The notes under the pieces: generated by a model
The model's database searches: none
Told to the model about the DNA's origin: nothing
The model's input: the letters and a program-made list of their open reading frames with translations, nothing else
Assembly: GCA_015680685.1 (NCBI GenBank)
Contig: MNCI01023815.1
Location: 561,956-625,955, forward strand
DNA length: 64,000 bases
Origin: Gnetum montanum
Lineage: Eukaryota > Streptophyta > Gnetopsida > Gnetales > Gnetaceae
Direction of reading: 5' to 3'
Made by a program: the position numbers and the translations under genes
Shown: piece after piece, positions 46,556 to 58,055 of the stretch
Numbering within the stretch: the first letter of the stretch is position 1
How the letters are laid out: every line of letters starts with the position of its first letter

Positions 46556-47170
46556 GCTTGGAGAGAAGTGAAAGATTGAGAAATTATATATGATCTTAAT
46601 AACTTGGAAAAGAATGTGATGAAATCCCAAAAGAAATTAATTGCTGTGTATTAGGAATAAAAGTTATAGTTATTGGATATATAGACGGTTATAATAGACA
46701 GAAGAATGCAGTAAAATCTGTATGGACTATGTGCTGTGCAAGTTTGGGTAAAATCCGGATGAGGAAGAAACTTTATTTAAAATTGACGATCAAAAGATAA
46801 GGGAGAGTAATCATTTTCATTATCCAGTATCAGTTGTGCTAAGAAGTAAAGAAATCTGGGTGGATAAAATGGAAACAAGTTAGCAGACTACTGTTTGATA
46901 GTGGAATATCAACATATTATAAGTAGAAATTTTATGCAATAACAGTAAAACTGCAATACTATGGTGCAGAATGGCATTTATAGATAATCAAAAGCAAATA
47001 ATAAACGTGTCTAAGAAGTATTTGCTGAGTTGGATGTTGAAGTGACAAGGAACAATAAAATCGTAAATGAATATGTAAGAGGAAGTTTAGAGCTTGCCCG
47101 GCTAGAATTGAAGATGAAATTGGTTTGGCCATGTTCAAAGTAGGCTAGGGATATTAATTGAAGAAGGGGT
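46556..47170 (+). pseudogene. RTE-type LINE reverse transcriptase remnant
   Basis: Plus-strand pieces in order: GKECDEIPKEINCCVLG and GYIDGYNRQKNAVKSVWTMC (46605-46735). These match the RTE RT stretch usually reading LEKAYDRVPRE..W.L...GV...YI..IKDMY.GA.TSVRT. Then YGAEWHL (46960) equals YGAECW, TRNNKIVNEYVRGSLELA (47047-47100) equals TR.DKIRNE.IRG..GVA, and NWFGHVQSR equals LRWFGHVQRR. Stops, frameshifts and an internal deletion (between 46740 and 46900) show it is an old 5'-truncated copy in the DUF538 3' flank. Confidence 0.72.
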
Positions 47171-49905
47171 ATACTTAAGAATGCACGAGTTTAAGTAATT
47201 AAAAATATAAACTAAATTGTGTTATAACTAAAGATTTAACCATTGGTCAATAATAATAAAGACATACTCATGAAGCCAGTCTTAAATTGATGGGAAAAAG
47301 CATACTAGCATACAGATGAAGAAACAGAAGAAGAAATGATCTTGATTCAACCAGACATCGGTTTGCATAGGTTTTGTTGACATTAGTAAAATATGAAATT
47401 CCATCATTTGCACCCTTAACAGTATATGTCACAAATTCAGAAACAATTACTTGTTATTAGCATTCTTAAAATGTCATTTTAAATGTCTAATTTAATAGTT
47501 ATAGTTTTATTATACCTAACAGAAAGGAAATGGTGTATTCATCAGGGCTGTCTGTAGTGAAGAATTATAGGGTATAAATATACGAGGAGAGAGTCCCATG
47601 CTTCATTGAAAAAGTTTGTACATCAGCAAAAAGCATCAAGCATAAACCCAAATTCTACGAAGAAAAAATTTAAATCACGTTTGTGCTTTTCTTTTTTGGG
47701 GGCCTAATACATAAAATGTTGTTTTAGGTAGGTTTTTGTATGCTGATATTGTAAATAACAGACATTTGATTCTGATGTTTGTGCAGAACATGGATAATTT
47801 TCAAAGTCGAGTATTTTTATAATATCGTTAAAGTTGCTAACATGATTAGGTGAAGGGAAAGTTATGCTCTGTATAACATCCCTATATCAAGGCATAAGGC
47901 TCTGCATCTAGGATTTATAAATCTAAAGGTTATTGATATTTTTAATTTATACGTCTTGGCTGGTTTGTGGTCAGTTAATTTTAGTTGAATCATTTCATGC
48001 TGTTTAGCCCTCCTATTATTTTGCTTGACAAGACCAATATAAAGGTCAGATAAGTTAATTTCTTTGGCATTATCAGTGGTACTAACTTGGTATTTGAAAC
48101 TGAAGCTGTTACTATGATGTGCATGACTATGGAAATATAAACTAAAAGCATGCTTGTGTTCCTAAATTTTTTTCATGGAATTTAATTTCACATGCTGAAT
48201 TGTGCAGACTCTGGATCTATCGACATATATAATTTAGGAAGATCCAGTTGAATAGCCAAACATGAATGCATTCTTGCATAGGCTGTTTGGTTTAACACAC
48301 TTCAAAAGCTAATGGCCAGAGGTAGATAACCCTACTGAAAATTAAAAAAATAAAAAAGGTCTAGTTTGTATTAACTTACAATATAAGCTGTCATTTGAAA
48401 CAATGGTAAGAAAAAGGTCTAGTGATGCCCCTTTTCAGTACTATGTTGATTTTTATTAATATATTTTAAAATCATGATAGGTCTGTGATTAAAGCAACCA
48501 TTTGTTTTACGAATGATCAATTATTTTGGAATTGTTTTCTCATAGATGTATTTCCTCGTCAAATTCACTGATTTGAGTGCTTTGCTTCTTGCTTGCAGTT
48601 TTTGTCTGGGAAACTCTACCATGAACAATGAATTGTTGGGAGTTGTCTATGAATGAAGGTATTCACTTATGTCATATTTTTACGAGTTTCTACTAACATA
48701 CTTTATCTATGAATTTGTTCAAACATAAATTTGATTAGTTTGTTGCTATTAGTGCAGAGTCACATTGCATGCATCGTGGGACCTGTGCCAGTATGATTGT
48801 TCTACTGCTATTATATCAGAGTAACGTGTCAGAGGTCTTATATGCTTTGTGGAGATGATTTTGTCATGAAGTCAATTTTGTGATTTGTCTATATAGTAGG
48901 TATCTGAGCATTCTGTAAAGCGATTAGGGAATAGCTGAATTTGTCATATATGCTATGTAAGCATAACATTTTGCACCCAGAATTTGAATTTAGCAATAGG
49001 AAAGCACTGCCAGAAGTTCAAGAAGCAAAATGAATAAAGTGTAATGGTCTATTAGTTTGGGGTAGATTTCTTATTTTTAATATCAAGCTTTTCTCATTTT
49101 TGCTATTTTGTTATTTAGTTATTGTTAGGGAAATTCTAAGATAGAGGTTCCTTTCTATGTCATTTCATGCATTTATCATATATTATAGAGGCACATATTA
49201 TAGCTTATGGTCAATGTCATTCCAGGAGTATGATGATCCAAGCATTTATTTAATTATGCCAACGGTGAACAGTCATTTTGTGTAAATCCAAGCTATTTCA
49301 AGACCAGAGTTTATACTGTCCTTTTTGAGTTGAGGATAACTTGGGTAACCGAGCTACTCATCAGAGCTGAAAATATTTCTCAAAACATGTATGGAGATTT
49401 TATTCCATGAAACATGTATTTTCTTTTAAACCGTCACCACAGCGTGGGCAATGCATCGAAGCTGAATTTCACTTGAATGCTATGACTTCGATTATAATTT
49501 AGAGGTGGAAGTTAAAATTTCTAAGGTGAATTTACTTTTGCTCTATGTTTCAAAGTTATGTTTTCCCTGGGCCATATTGCCCGATGACAGAAATATCACC
49601 GTGTTGCATGGAGTTGTCCATGTTTTCAATTATAACTCTTAGGTTGCCCATAGAGCTTCGAGGAGGATAAATTTCTAGGACTGGGATCAACTTTCCTGTT
49701 GTTTAAATACACTTATATGCTTTCGTGGAACGTTTCACATTGAAAATGTATTTTTCTTAAAAAATAATTTTTAATTTAATTTTAAATTTGTTACCAAGAA
49801 ATGCATTCCGTGAACCTGGTGTTATCAGCTATGGCTAATATGTTTGCTTTTCTCCTTGTGCCATGAAACGCACAAGCACTGTTGTGGAACGACATTGCTT
49901 CGGCA
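47171..49905. other. Interval without recognised genes
   Basis: Less AT-rich than 1471-4300, with no long frames. A few exon-like pieces with good borders occur, such as TTGCAG|TTTTTGTCTGG...GAATGAAG|GTATTC at 48598-48658, but there is no protein signal. It could be untranslated exons or old unique DNA. Confidence 0.45.
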
Positions 49906-49908
49906 CAC

Positions 49909-49996
49909 CACTTAGCATCACTATTGAGCCTTAAAATCAGGAAGTTTGACATCACTTAGCACAACTATTTGAGCCTCAAAAACAAGGAGTGTTTTA
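49909..49996. repeat. 44-bp tandem duplication
   Basis: CACTTAGCATCACTATTGAG and CACTTAGCACAACTATTTGAG start 44 bp apart, each followed by CCT(T/C)AAAA.CA.GGA. Confidence 0.75.
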
Positions 49997-50038
49997 GAGC
50001 AGACTCAAGGTGGACAATATCTCAACGGACTCACAACA

Positions 50039-50507
50039 TGTTAATTTTTAACCCATCATTGAAGTAGGAGAAGTGTAAATAAGTAAATGGTAATACTAGA
50101 AATTAATAATTTAGGAGAAGTGTAAATAAGTAAATGGTAATACTAGAAATTAATAAAAAAAATTAGAGCAACTTCAAGGCAAACAACATAATTGTTTTTA
50201 AAAAATCTTAGCAATTGCATCAACTTCTATAATCCTTAGAAATCCTAGCCATCTTACTTTGAGACATAGAACAAGCTTAAGTTAAGCTTACACTAAAGGA
50301 AGAGATTGCAACTTGAACTTGGTTAACACCTTTTGCTTTTGTGATGATGTTGTGTCTAAGATCACCTAGTAGTGTGCATAATTTCATGCTTTGGGTGAAA
50401 GTTAGATTATGGAGTTATAATCCATAATTAATCATGGCCAAATTGAGTGTTAATGGTTATATATTCTTTTTGTTGTATTGCATTGGCTTTGTTATTTTTA
50501 GCCAACA
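50039..50507 (-). repeat. 3' LTR of the copia element (469 bp)
   Basis: Ends TGTTAAT...AGCCAACA in plus coordinates. It matches 54189-54591 but is longer, mainly because of a 47-bp internal tandem duplication at 50065-50158 (unit TAGGAGAAGTGTAAATAAGT...). Confidence 0.88.
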
Positions 50508-50639
50508 TGCCAAGAAGGCAACATGGTAATAGTTACAAAGTGAAGGTGTCTTACATTTAAATTAAAAACACATCATTTCAATTATTCCATTTGTTTAATT
50601 TAAGGTATTATAGTTAGGAACAACCATTGCATTTCACAA

Positions 50640-51010
50640 TTTATTAATCCAAGTTTTTTTCTAAACTAGTTGAGATTATCCATAGGAATTGCCTTGGTTA
50701 GCATATTTGCTAGATTTTTGGATGTAGGAACCTTTACTAGAGAATCTTTCCTTTTTCAATTTGATCTCAAATGAAATGGTAGTTTATCTCAATGAGTTTT
50801 TTCCTTGTATGGAACTCGAGGTTCCTTGATAAGAAGATTGCACTTTGGTTGTCATAAGAGATGTTTATTTTCTTTTGCTCTTGCACAAAGTCTTTGACCT
50901 TTCCAAATTGCTTCTTTGCTTGCATGGAAAGCTTCTATATACTTTGCCTTGGTTGTTGATAATGCAACACAACTTTGTTCCTTGAAGATACCTAAGAATT
51001 CTTTTAACAA
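50640..51010 (-). pseudogene. Copia RNase H
   Basis: Minus-strand text continues from the RT end (TPSKEHW) through a degenerate region to NQSAIFLSRNLEFH-like and IEINYHFI (about 50760-50880), the usual end of copia RNase H (NP..H.R.KHIEI.YHFIR). Heavily frameshifted. Confidence 0.65.
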
Positions 51011-51014
51011 CCAT

Positions 51015-52110
51015 TCAATGTTCCTTACTAGGAGTAGACATAAACTTGCTTATAGCTCTTACTGCATATGCAATATTAGGTCTAGTAGAGACCATTGCAC
51101 ACATGAGGTTGCCTATAGCATTAGTAGAGGGGATTTTGCTCATTTCCTCTATTTCTTCATCTATTTTAGGGAATTGCTCTATGGATAATTTCATGCCCAC
51201 AAATAATGGAGTGTTTATTAGCTTACAATCATGCATATTACATTTTTCTAAAACCTTTTTAACATATGCAAATTGACCAAGCCATAAGCTTTTGACCTTT
51301 TTTTTTTATCGTTTTTAGTTTCCATGCTCAAGATGTTCCTTCTACACCAAGGTTCTTCATCTCAAACTGAGATGATAGTTGAGATTTTAGCTTAGTGATT
51401 TCAAGCATATTGTTCCTTGCTATCAAGATATCATCAACATATAGTGGCAGTATCAAACATGTTTGTAAATATTTCTTTAGATAAATACAGGTGTTACTAT
51501 TAGCCCTTACAAAACCAAACCTTATCATGCAAGAATCAAATGTCTTATATCACATCCTAAGAAATTATTTCAAAACATAGAAGGATTTCAACAAGTGACA
51601 TACCATGTTCTCCTTGCCCTTCATTACATAGCCTTTAGGTTGTTGCATGTAGATTTCCTCATCAAGATCTCCATGAAGAAATGTAGCCTTAACATCCATC
51701 TATTCAAGTTCAAGATCTAAAGCAACCACAAAAGACATTAGAGATCTTATGGATGTTGACTCTACCACTGGTGCAAAACCTTCTTCATAGTCAATACTCT
51801 TCTTTTGAGAGTGTCCTTTTGCTACTAGTCTTGCCTTGTATATTCCTTCTCCTTTTACTCTAAAAAGACATCTACAACCAACAGGTTTTCTTCCAGGAAA
51901 AAGTTCAACAAGTTCCTATGTCTTGTTTTTCATTAGTGATTTCATTTCCTCATCCATATCATTTTTTCAAGCTTTACTAACTTTTTAATTACAAGCTTCT
52001 TTATTGGCTTGAGGAGCATCACTAATACACAAAACATATGAATTTAAATATCGAGGTATTAATCTTACTTGGCTTGATCTTCTTAATGACTGATCTTCTT
52101 CTTGAGGTAG
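51015..52110 (-). pseudogene. Copia reverse transcriptase
   Basis: The open frame 51015-51236 has NTPLFVGMKLS, IGNLMCAMVSTRPNIAYAV and ISKFMSTPSKEH, the copia RT end. The frame 51328-51528 has the catalytic LILPLYVDDILIARNN with both Asp residues kept. Upstream, 51590-52000, are the fingers (LDVKATFLHGDLDEEIYMQQP-like and P..KNLVWLVLLKKS-like, in several frames). Stops between segments. Confidence 0.82.
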
Positions 52111-52239
52111 ACCTTTCTCACTGTTAGATTCATCATCAACTTGCTTTGTAGCTGATTTTGGTCAATATCAAGTGAGCTTTTTCTAGTATCTTTTTCTCAA
52201 CTTCATTAGGTTGAGACGATTACCTAAATACCACATCTC

Positions 52240-53350
52240 TACTATAAATAATTTTGTTAGCAAAAGGATGCCATAGCTTGTATCCTTTTACCCCATGGAC
52301 TTATCCAAGAAAAACACATTTATTGGATTTATAATTCAATTTGGATCTACAATCTTTAGGCACATGAGAATAAACTATACTCCCAAATACTCTTAATTGA
52401 TCCAATGAAACTTTCTTGTTGGACCAAATTTATTGTGGAATTCTACCATCTAGTGATGATGAGGGTGATTTATTAATTAAATAGCAAGTTTTCATCACAA
52501 CTTTTGTCCAAAATTTCTTTTCAAGACTAGTATCATTAAGCATACATTGAGCTTGTTCCAAGAGCATTCTATTCATCTGTTCTGCAACTCCATTTTTTTG
52601 TTGAGTGGTTGAAAGGTTATTTTTCCTAAAAATATCACGAGTACTGCAAAACTTTTCAAATTCATATGAACAAAATTTCCCACCATTACTTGTTCTAAGG
52701 GCTTTAATTCTTTTATTAGATTAGTTCTCAATAAGAGTTTTATATTCCTAAATTGATCAAAGACTTCATATTTGAATTTCAAGAAGTAAATCCATAATTT
52801 TCTAGAATAATAATCTATAAATGAGATAATATTTAGAGCTAGCAAGCAAAGTTATTGAAATAGGATCAAACACATCATTATGAACTAGATCCAATGTGTT
52901 TTTTAGCTCTTTGAGTACTTGCAGGAAAGTTTAAACACTGTTGCTTTCCATTCAAGCATGAAGGACTAACTTTATTAGCCATTGTAACACCATCTAGTTG
53001 GTATAGTCTTTTACTTTCTTCTTTTATCCTATGGCTACAATAGATTTTCCCTGAAAAATTCTCCACTTCTTGTTTCCAAATAATACAGACAGGTGAAAAT
53101 CATAAAACTTAGCCACAAATAATAAGTTTTTGGTGAGCTTAGGGATATGATATACATTGGGAATTATAATTATTCTACCATTACAAGACAACTATACTTT
53201 ACCATAGTCCTTAACTATATAGGTTTCATCATTTCTAAGAAAAACATGAGTACACATAGCCTCATGGTATTTAGAAAATTGTTCTCTTCTAGTGTAAAGC
53301 TATATGAAACACGTGAATCAATATACCAATAATTGCAATTAGAGTTACCT
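52240..53350 (-). pseudogene. Copia integrase
   Basis: The pre-integrase and zinc region is at 52900-53100 (CLNGKQQCLNFP in place of C..GK..). The core at 52573-52845 has IDYYSRKLWIYFLKFKYEVF (first Asp), a changed SD.G region, and then NGVAEQMNRML-like (52555-52590). The C-terminal part at 52300-52400 has GYSH.PKDCRSKLNYKSNKCVFLG-like text. Many frame changes. Confidence 0.75.
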
Positions 53351-53379
53351 CTAGTTGTGATTGCACACAAGTCTAGTAT

Positions 53380-54112
53380 TTATTCATTGGCATCTTTCTT
53401 AGAAGAACTAGAACTAGCATCTTTCTCCTTTTTCTTTAGAAGTTTGCAATCCTTTTTCAAGTGGCCATGCTTTCCATAGTTCCAATACTTTGGTGTTCTC
53501 TTGGAAGCATCATTTGAAACTTTCTTAAATTTAGAATTATTCTTATGGGAAGTTTTACTTGATTGCTATTTTCCTAGCTTTTTAATTACCAATGCTTTAG
53601 TAGGTGTAGGCTTAGAGCACTTTCGTTGAAATTTTTTAGTTATCGGCCATCCTACAACTTCATTAAATTTTAAATAAGTACTTGTATTGGTAATATTTTG
53701 AACAATATTTTCCCATGAGTTTGAAAGTGATTATAACAAGGCAATACATTGATCTTCTTCATCCATCTTACTAGTAATTGATTATAATTGTCTCACAATA
53801 GTATTAAAAAAAGTAAGATGAGATGTAATAGTATTATTTTAAAACATATTTAATAATAATAATTATCTTTTAAGATGCAATTTATTTGAGCAAAAACTAG
53901 ATTAATATATCTTACCTATAACATCACACAATCTCTTTGTAGTCTTTTCATTTTGTAAATTTATAAGCACAAAATTAGAAATACCTTTACAAATGGTTCC
54001 TAAAGCTAGATGATCTAATTGATTCTAGTCTTCAAATTTCATCTTGTTTCATTTTAACTAACAAATTTTCCATCCTAAGCTTCCAAAGATTGTAGTTGTT
54101 GCCACTCACCAT
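53380..54112 (-). pseudogene. Copia gag
   Basis: Start ATG at 54112: MVSGNNYNLWKLRMENLL, the usual copia Gag opening (L.G.NY..WK.RME). The zinc knuckle near 53440-53500 reads YWNYGKHGHLKKDCK, so both Cys of the first pair are replaced by Tyr. A Lys-rich linker follows. Broken by stops in between. Confidence 0.8.
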
Positions 54113-54174
54113 CTTGAAATGCTCCTACTTAATGAATTACAAGTCCTAGAATAAGCTCAACTGGCAAAACTGAA

Positions 54175-54186
54175 GCTTCAATGCCA
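54175..54186 (-). other. Copia primer binding site (initiator tRNA-Met type)
   Basis: Minus-strand TGGCATTGAAGC followed by TTCAGTT; the usual copia site is TGGTATCAGAGC. It lies two bases from the LTR. Confidence 0.7.
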
Positions 54187-54188
54187 TA

Positions 54189-54591
54189 TGTTAATTTTGA
54201 ATGCATCATTAAGGTAGGAGAAATGTAAATTAGAAAATGGAAATAGTAGAAATTAATAGAAAATAAGAGAACAACTTTAAGGTGAACAACATAATTATCT
54301 TGAAAAAATTCTAGCAATTTTTTTAGCTTCTACCAAGCCTTAGAAATTCAAGCTTTCTTACTTTGAGATTTACAATAAGCTTAAATCAAGCTTACACAAG
54401 AGTAAGAAACTACAACTTGATTTTGCTTCAGACACCCTTTGCTTTTATGATGATATTATGATGTCATGCTTTGGATAGAATCCAAATTATGGAGTTATGA
54501 TCCATAATTAATCATGATCAAATGGAGTGTTAATGGTTACATATTATTTTTGTCATATTACATACTTTGGCTTTGTTATTTCTAGCCAACA
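54189..54591 (-). repeat. 5' LTR of the copia element (403 bp)
   Basis: Partner of 50039-50507. It has the same TGTTAA...CCAACA ends and no 47-bp duplication. Confidence 0.88.
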
Positions 54592-54991
54592 TGTTGATAG
54601 TTGATGCAAAAGAACATGCTACCATCATTATTGATGAAAAGGATAAGAGCATCCAAAGAAGACCTAGTTGAACATATCAAGCCCTTGTCCAGTAACTTCT
54701 AAAGCTAAATCTTTAGTGCTAACTCAATAAGTGAATTCCTATGTGAAACCTTGGAGATAGGTTTAAAACCAGGTTTAAGAGAAATCTCAAACTTAACATC
54801 ACACCTTGGAGGCAAACTAGGCAACTTGAAATGAAAGACATTTAAAAACTCATGAACAACAGTAATCAATTCAATCCTAAGTGAAGAAAGAGATTCACTA
54901 ATTGAAACTGTGAAGTAAGAATGATCCTTTTGTAATAAACAACTAAAAGATATTAAAGACATAAGATTCAACTTGACCTTGTGTAGCCTGG
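54592..54991 (-). pseudogene. H2 Ty3 RT N-terminus, cut on both sides
   Basis: Minus-strand frame: VVHEFLNVFHFKLPSLPPRC, SLKPGFKPISK (54705-54880), then LLDKGLI and NDGSMFFCINYQ (54592-54690). These are the Ty3 protease-RT linker and RT fingers (LPPxR.VEF.I.L.PG..PISK; CIDYR). The gene stops at the copia LTR on one side and the B LTR on the other. Its protease lies beyond B at 63480-63700. Confidence 0.82.
54987..54991. other. Target-site duplication of B, left
   Basis: CCTGG here, CCTAG at 63480-63484: four of five bases, G/A difference. Confidence 0.7.
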
Positions 54992-55017
54992 TGATGAATG
55001 GTGATTCATTAGGTTGC

Positions 55018-55099
55018 GATATCAGACCCTTGATATCGGATCCATGATATCGGGTACGTGATATCGCAGCCTAAATAATGATATCAGATACACGATATC
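55018..55099 (+). promoter_or_regulatory. Phased GATATC array in B U3
   Basis: GATATC begins at 55018, 55032, 55046, 55060, 55080 and 55094: spacings 14, 14, 14, 20, 14 bp. The TATA box is about 20 bp downstream. The 3' LTR keeps the same spacing. Confidence 0.75.
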
Positions 55100-55116
55100 G
55101 TGACTCTTTTGTGAGC

Positions 55117-55126
55117 CTATAAATAC
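55117..55126 (+). promoter_or_regulatory. TATA box of B LTR
   Basis: CTATAAATAC, also at about 62745 in the 3' LTR. Confidence 0.7.
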
Positions 55127-55851
55127 ACATGTAGGCACATGAGAGGAGTTAATTTGAAAATAGTTAGTTTTTCTCAGTCAGTAGATAGAAGTTAGTTCAT
55201 TTTTAGTTCTTCTCAACCCTTTCTCCCAGTGCATGCCTACAGTGTGATGATTGTAATTGTACGACATCCTTTATTCGAGTGTGACGTACTTGGACACATA
55301 CATGACTGGAAATAAAGATCGAGATTACTTCATCATTACAACATTCACTTAGTTCAATTACTTAATTGTTACCATCATTAAACACGGAATGAGTACGACT
55401 TAATCACGAGCATCTACGTGTGACTACTTGGTATCTCAGTAGCATACTTGGGCCATGCACTTGGTAATCCCAGTGGTAGTCATGCACAAGGTCTGAGATG
55501 TGTATGGATGATTAAGGAACAAATGCTCATTGCACTTAGGCTAGCTTAGATTCTCTCTCCCTATCTCCTATTAGTATAGCTCTCTCTCTTCCTTTTCCCT
55601 CCTAGCTTAGCTAAGATTATTTTCCATGGCCTCTAAGAGTAGCATTAGTTTAGAAACACATCATACACCTCACTCTGGACTAAACCATACGTGACAAAGC
55701 AAATACTAGCCCAGGTGGGAAGATAGTGAACTGTGATCAATGAGTAACTATCTAGATACCACAACTAGCTTGTCTACGGAGTTCGACCAGATTGTGCATG
55801 AAATGCTCGTATTCGTATGGTTGAGTGTAAGGGTACCTTGTCACTCATCAT

Positions 55852-55869
55852 TGGTGCCATTGTCGGGGA
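55852..55869 (+). other. Primer binding site of B (tRNA-Asp type)
   Basis: TGGTGCCATTGTCGGGGA, one base after the LTR. Three C-to-T or G-to-A changes from the tRNA-Asp site. Confidence 0.85.
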
Positions 55870-55982
55870 CGGTGCTAGTTATTTAGATTAGTTACATAAT
55901 ATAAGATCACTGTAACAAAGTATTAATGATACATCTTTTAGGAAGAAGTAATTGCAAACAAGTCACACACAAATTCACAACT

Positions 55983-57966
55983 ATGTCTCTCTCACAAGAC
56001 TATGATAACGCAACAACTAGTAGGGCAATTCATTGGAGAACCAATGAATTATATGATGAAGAAGAAAAATTTTGGAGTACTCAATCTGATGTAGGGGTTT
56101 CCTATGAACATAAACGAAGACAACATCATCCCAATTCACAAATGCATAACCTACCCAATGATGATGAAACCCTACTGACCACTAAGAGCCTAGCGCATAT
56201 ACAAGAGACCGTTTGAATATCCTACAGGCATCACAAGGAAAGTTGTCTACCTGGGCTTGACTTAAACAACTTTCCCAAGTTCTTAGGAGGTTATGAATTA
56301 GATCTGCAACAACATTTATGAGCCTTCTATGATGCCAGTGCATGGAACAACATTGATAATGGATGGCAAAAACTTAAGCTCTTTCCTATGACACTTGTTG
56401 GCCACGCAAAAGTATGGTATAGGTCCCTAAAACCAAAGTCAATTCGATGTTGGCCAAAAATGGTAGAACTCTTCAATGAAAGATATCAAACCTATGCAAG
56501 AGTGTCAGCCTTGAGGAGACAAATCCAAGAGTGGAAATAAGTACAACATGATCCATTGGACATAGCCTTAGAAAGATATTATGCATTGTTAAACAATTGC
56601 CCAAGCCATGGGTTCTTCGAGGAAAGGCTAATGTACCATATCATAGATGGGCTCTGTAATGACATAAGGGAGACCCTAGGGATGTACACCTAAGGTCAAC
56701 TATATGAGCTACAAACCCATCACTTACAAGAGCTTATCAAGCGGGTAGCAAAAGAAGAAGGAGAAATGGCTAGATGGGAGAATGTTGAAAAATCTCAATG
56801 GGATCAAAATCTTACATCCACAAATGTCCATAATCTGAAAGAGGAGAAATCAACTCAACTCAAGGAGGTTGAATCATCTTTTCCAACACTACAATCATTA
56901 AATGAAATTGAGGCAAAGATCAATAAGATGATGGAATGGATGCATAAAAAATGTGGAGAATATGCCAACATTGTTGGAGGTAGAGTCATGAAAAACGAAG
57001 AAATAGGACAAAAACCTTTAGAAAATCAAAAAGAAGGGTAGAAGAGAATAAGAGCTCAACTTCCAATCATACGTATCAATGCAACATTTGCTTGTAAAAT
57101 CACCCCAAGGGCCAATGTCCAGTCTTGTCACATTTACATGAGCATTGGGGAAGAGTGTTACATCTAGAGTTCATATAGAGATACTGTGTTCAATCATAGT
57201 GGCAACAATCCTAGTCATGGGGGAGGCCATCCCCAAACTGGTTACACCCTTCATACCATCTGAATCTAAGTGCTTATCAAGTTCAACATCTCGTTTCCCC
57301 AATTGGGTCAACATCTTCTATCTCGCCACATTATTATTATTCTTCTCAATACCATGAACCCATATCTTCTCCAACAGGACCAACACCTCTTGTACATTAC
57401 ACTTCTCCTCAATTTCAACATTCTCATCCTTCACCTCCTTGTACATCGCTACCATTTGTGCTTGAAGGATTTGCACCACAACATCAACCTATGAATGTTA
57501 CTTGTGCTTCTACTATCAACAGCAGTGGGAATCATCACAACATCATAGGCATCCATTCTTTAGACGTGATCATAGAAAGGGACACAATTTAGAAACCACT
57601 GCATTTGCCAACTTAACACAAGTCCAACACTATGGTGCATCTTCTTTTATAACGCCTCATGTTACCTTATTTGGGCCACCGCTCAATACTCCAACAACCA
57701 TGGGGCCCAATGAATATAGCCACATGGGGAGACATGTTGATCCTTGCATACCATCTTATGGTCATAGGTACCATAGTGGGTCAACTCATAAATTAAGCAC
57801 ATCTTATAACTTGTCCCACTATGTCAACTCTAATCAAGTGTGTGAACCCCAATGGGGTAAGTATGATCGGGTCCCAATATTTCCAACATGCAGGGATTCC
57901 AACCTTTCATTTATTAATCCTAGCTATGCTCAACTGTTTAGTTATGGGGGGTATCCTCCATTCTAA
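55983..57966 (+). pseudogene. Element B gag
   Basis: Start at 55983 (MSLSQDYDNATT), matching the L1 gag start; an upstream ATG at 55926 is in frame but not shared. The capsid part at 56220-56760 reads DLNNFPKFLGGYELDLQQHL, LFPMTLVGHAKVWYRSLKP and LERYYALLNNCPSHGFFEE. A coil-like part is at 56766-57041, a zinc knuckle CNICL.NHPKGQCPV near 57080, and a Pro/Tyr/His-rich tail ends GGYPPF at 57966. At least five stops break the frame (for example 56215, 56537). Family: Athila-style Gag, shared with element A. Confidence 0.8.
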
Positions 57967-58054
57967 CAAGCAAGATTAATAAATATTTTTCCTTTTCTTT
58001 AATTTTACAATTTTTTGTTTTATCTTTTTATCTTTTTATCTTTTTGTCTTTTTA

Positions 58055-58055
58055 N
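58055..58055. other. Single-N sequence join after a TATCTTTTT run
   Basis: The N follows four or five TATCTTTTT units, so the repeat length here is unreliable and sequence may be missing. Confidence 0.7.

Larger units (their letters stand above)
50039..54591 (-). mobile_element. Ty1/copia LTR retrotransposon, complete but decayed (4553 bp)
   Basis: A minus-strand element with LTRs at 54189-54591 (5') and 50039-50507 (3'), an initiator-Met-type primer site, then gag, integrase, RT and RNase H in the copia order (integrase before RT). All genes carry stops. Left flank CAACA and right flank TGTTG are not a direct duplication. Confidence 0.87.
54992..55850 (+). repeat. 5' LTR of element B (859 bp)
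   Basis: TGATGAATGG...ACTCATCA. It carries six phased GATATC motifs (55018-55099) and a TATA box at 55117. Matches 62620-63479. Confidence 0.92.
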
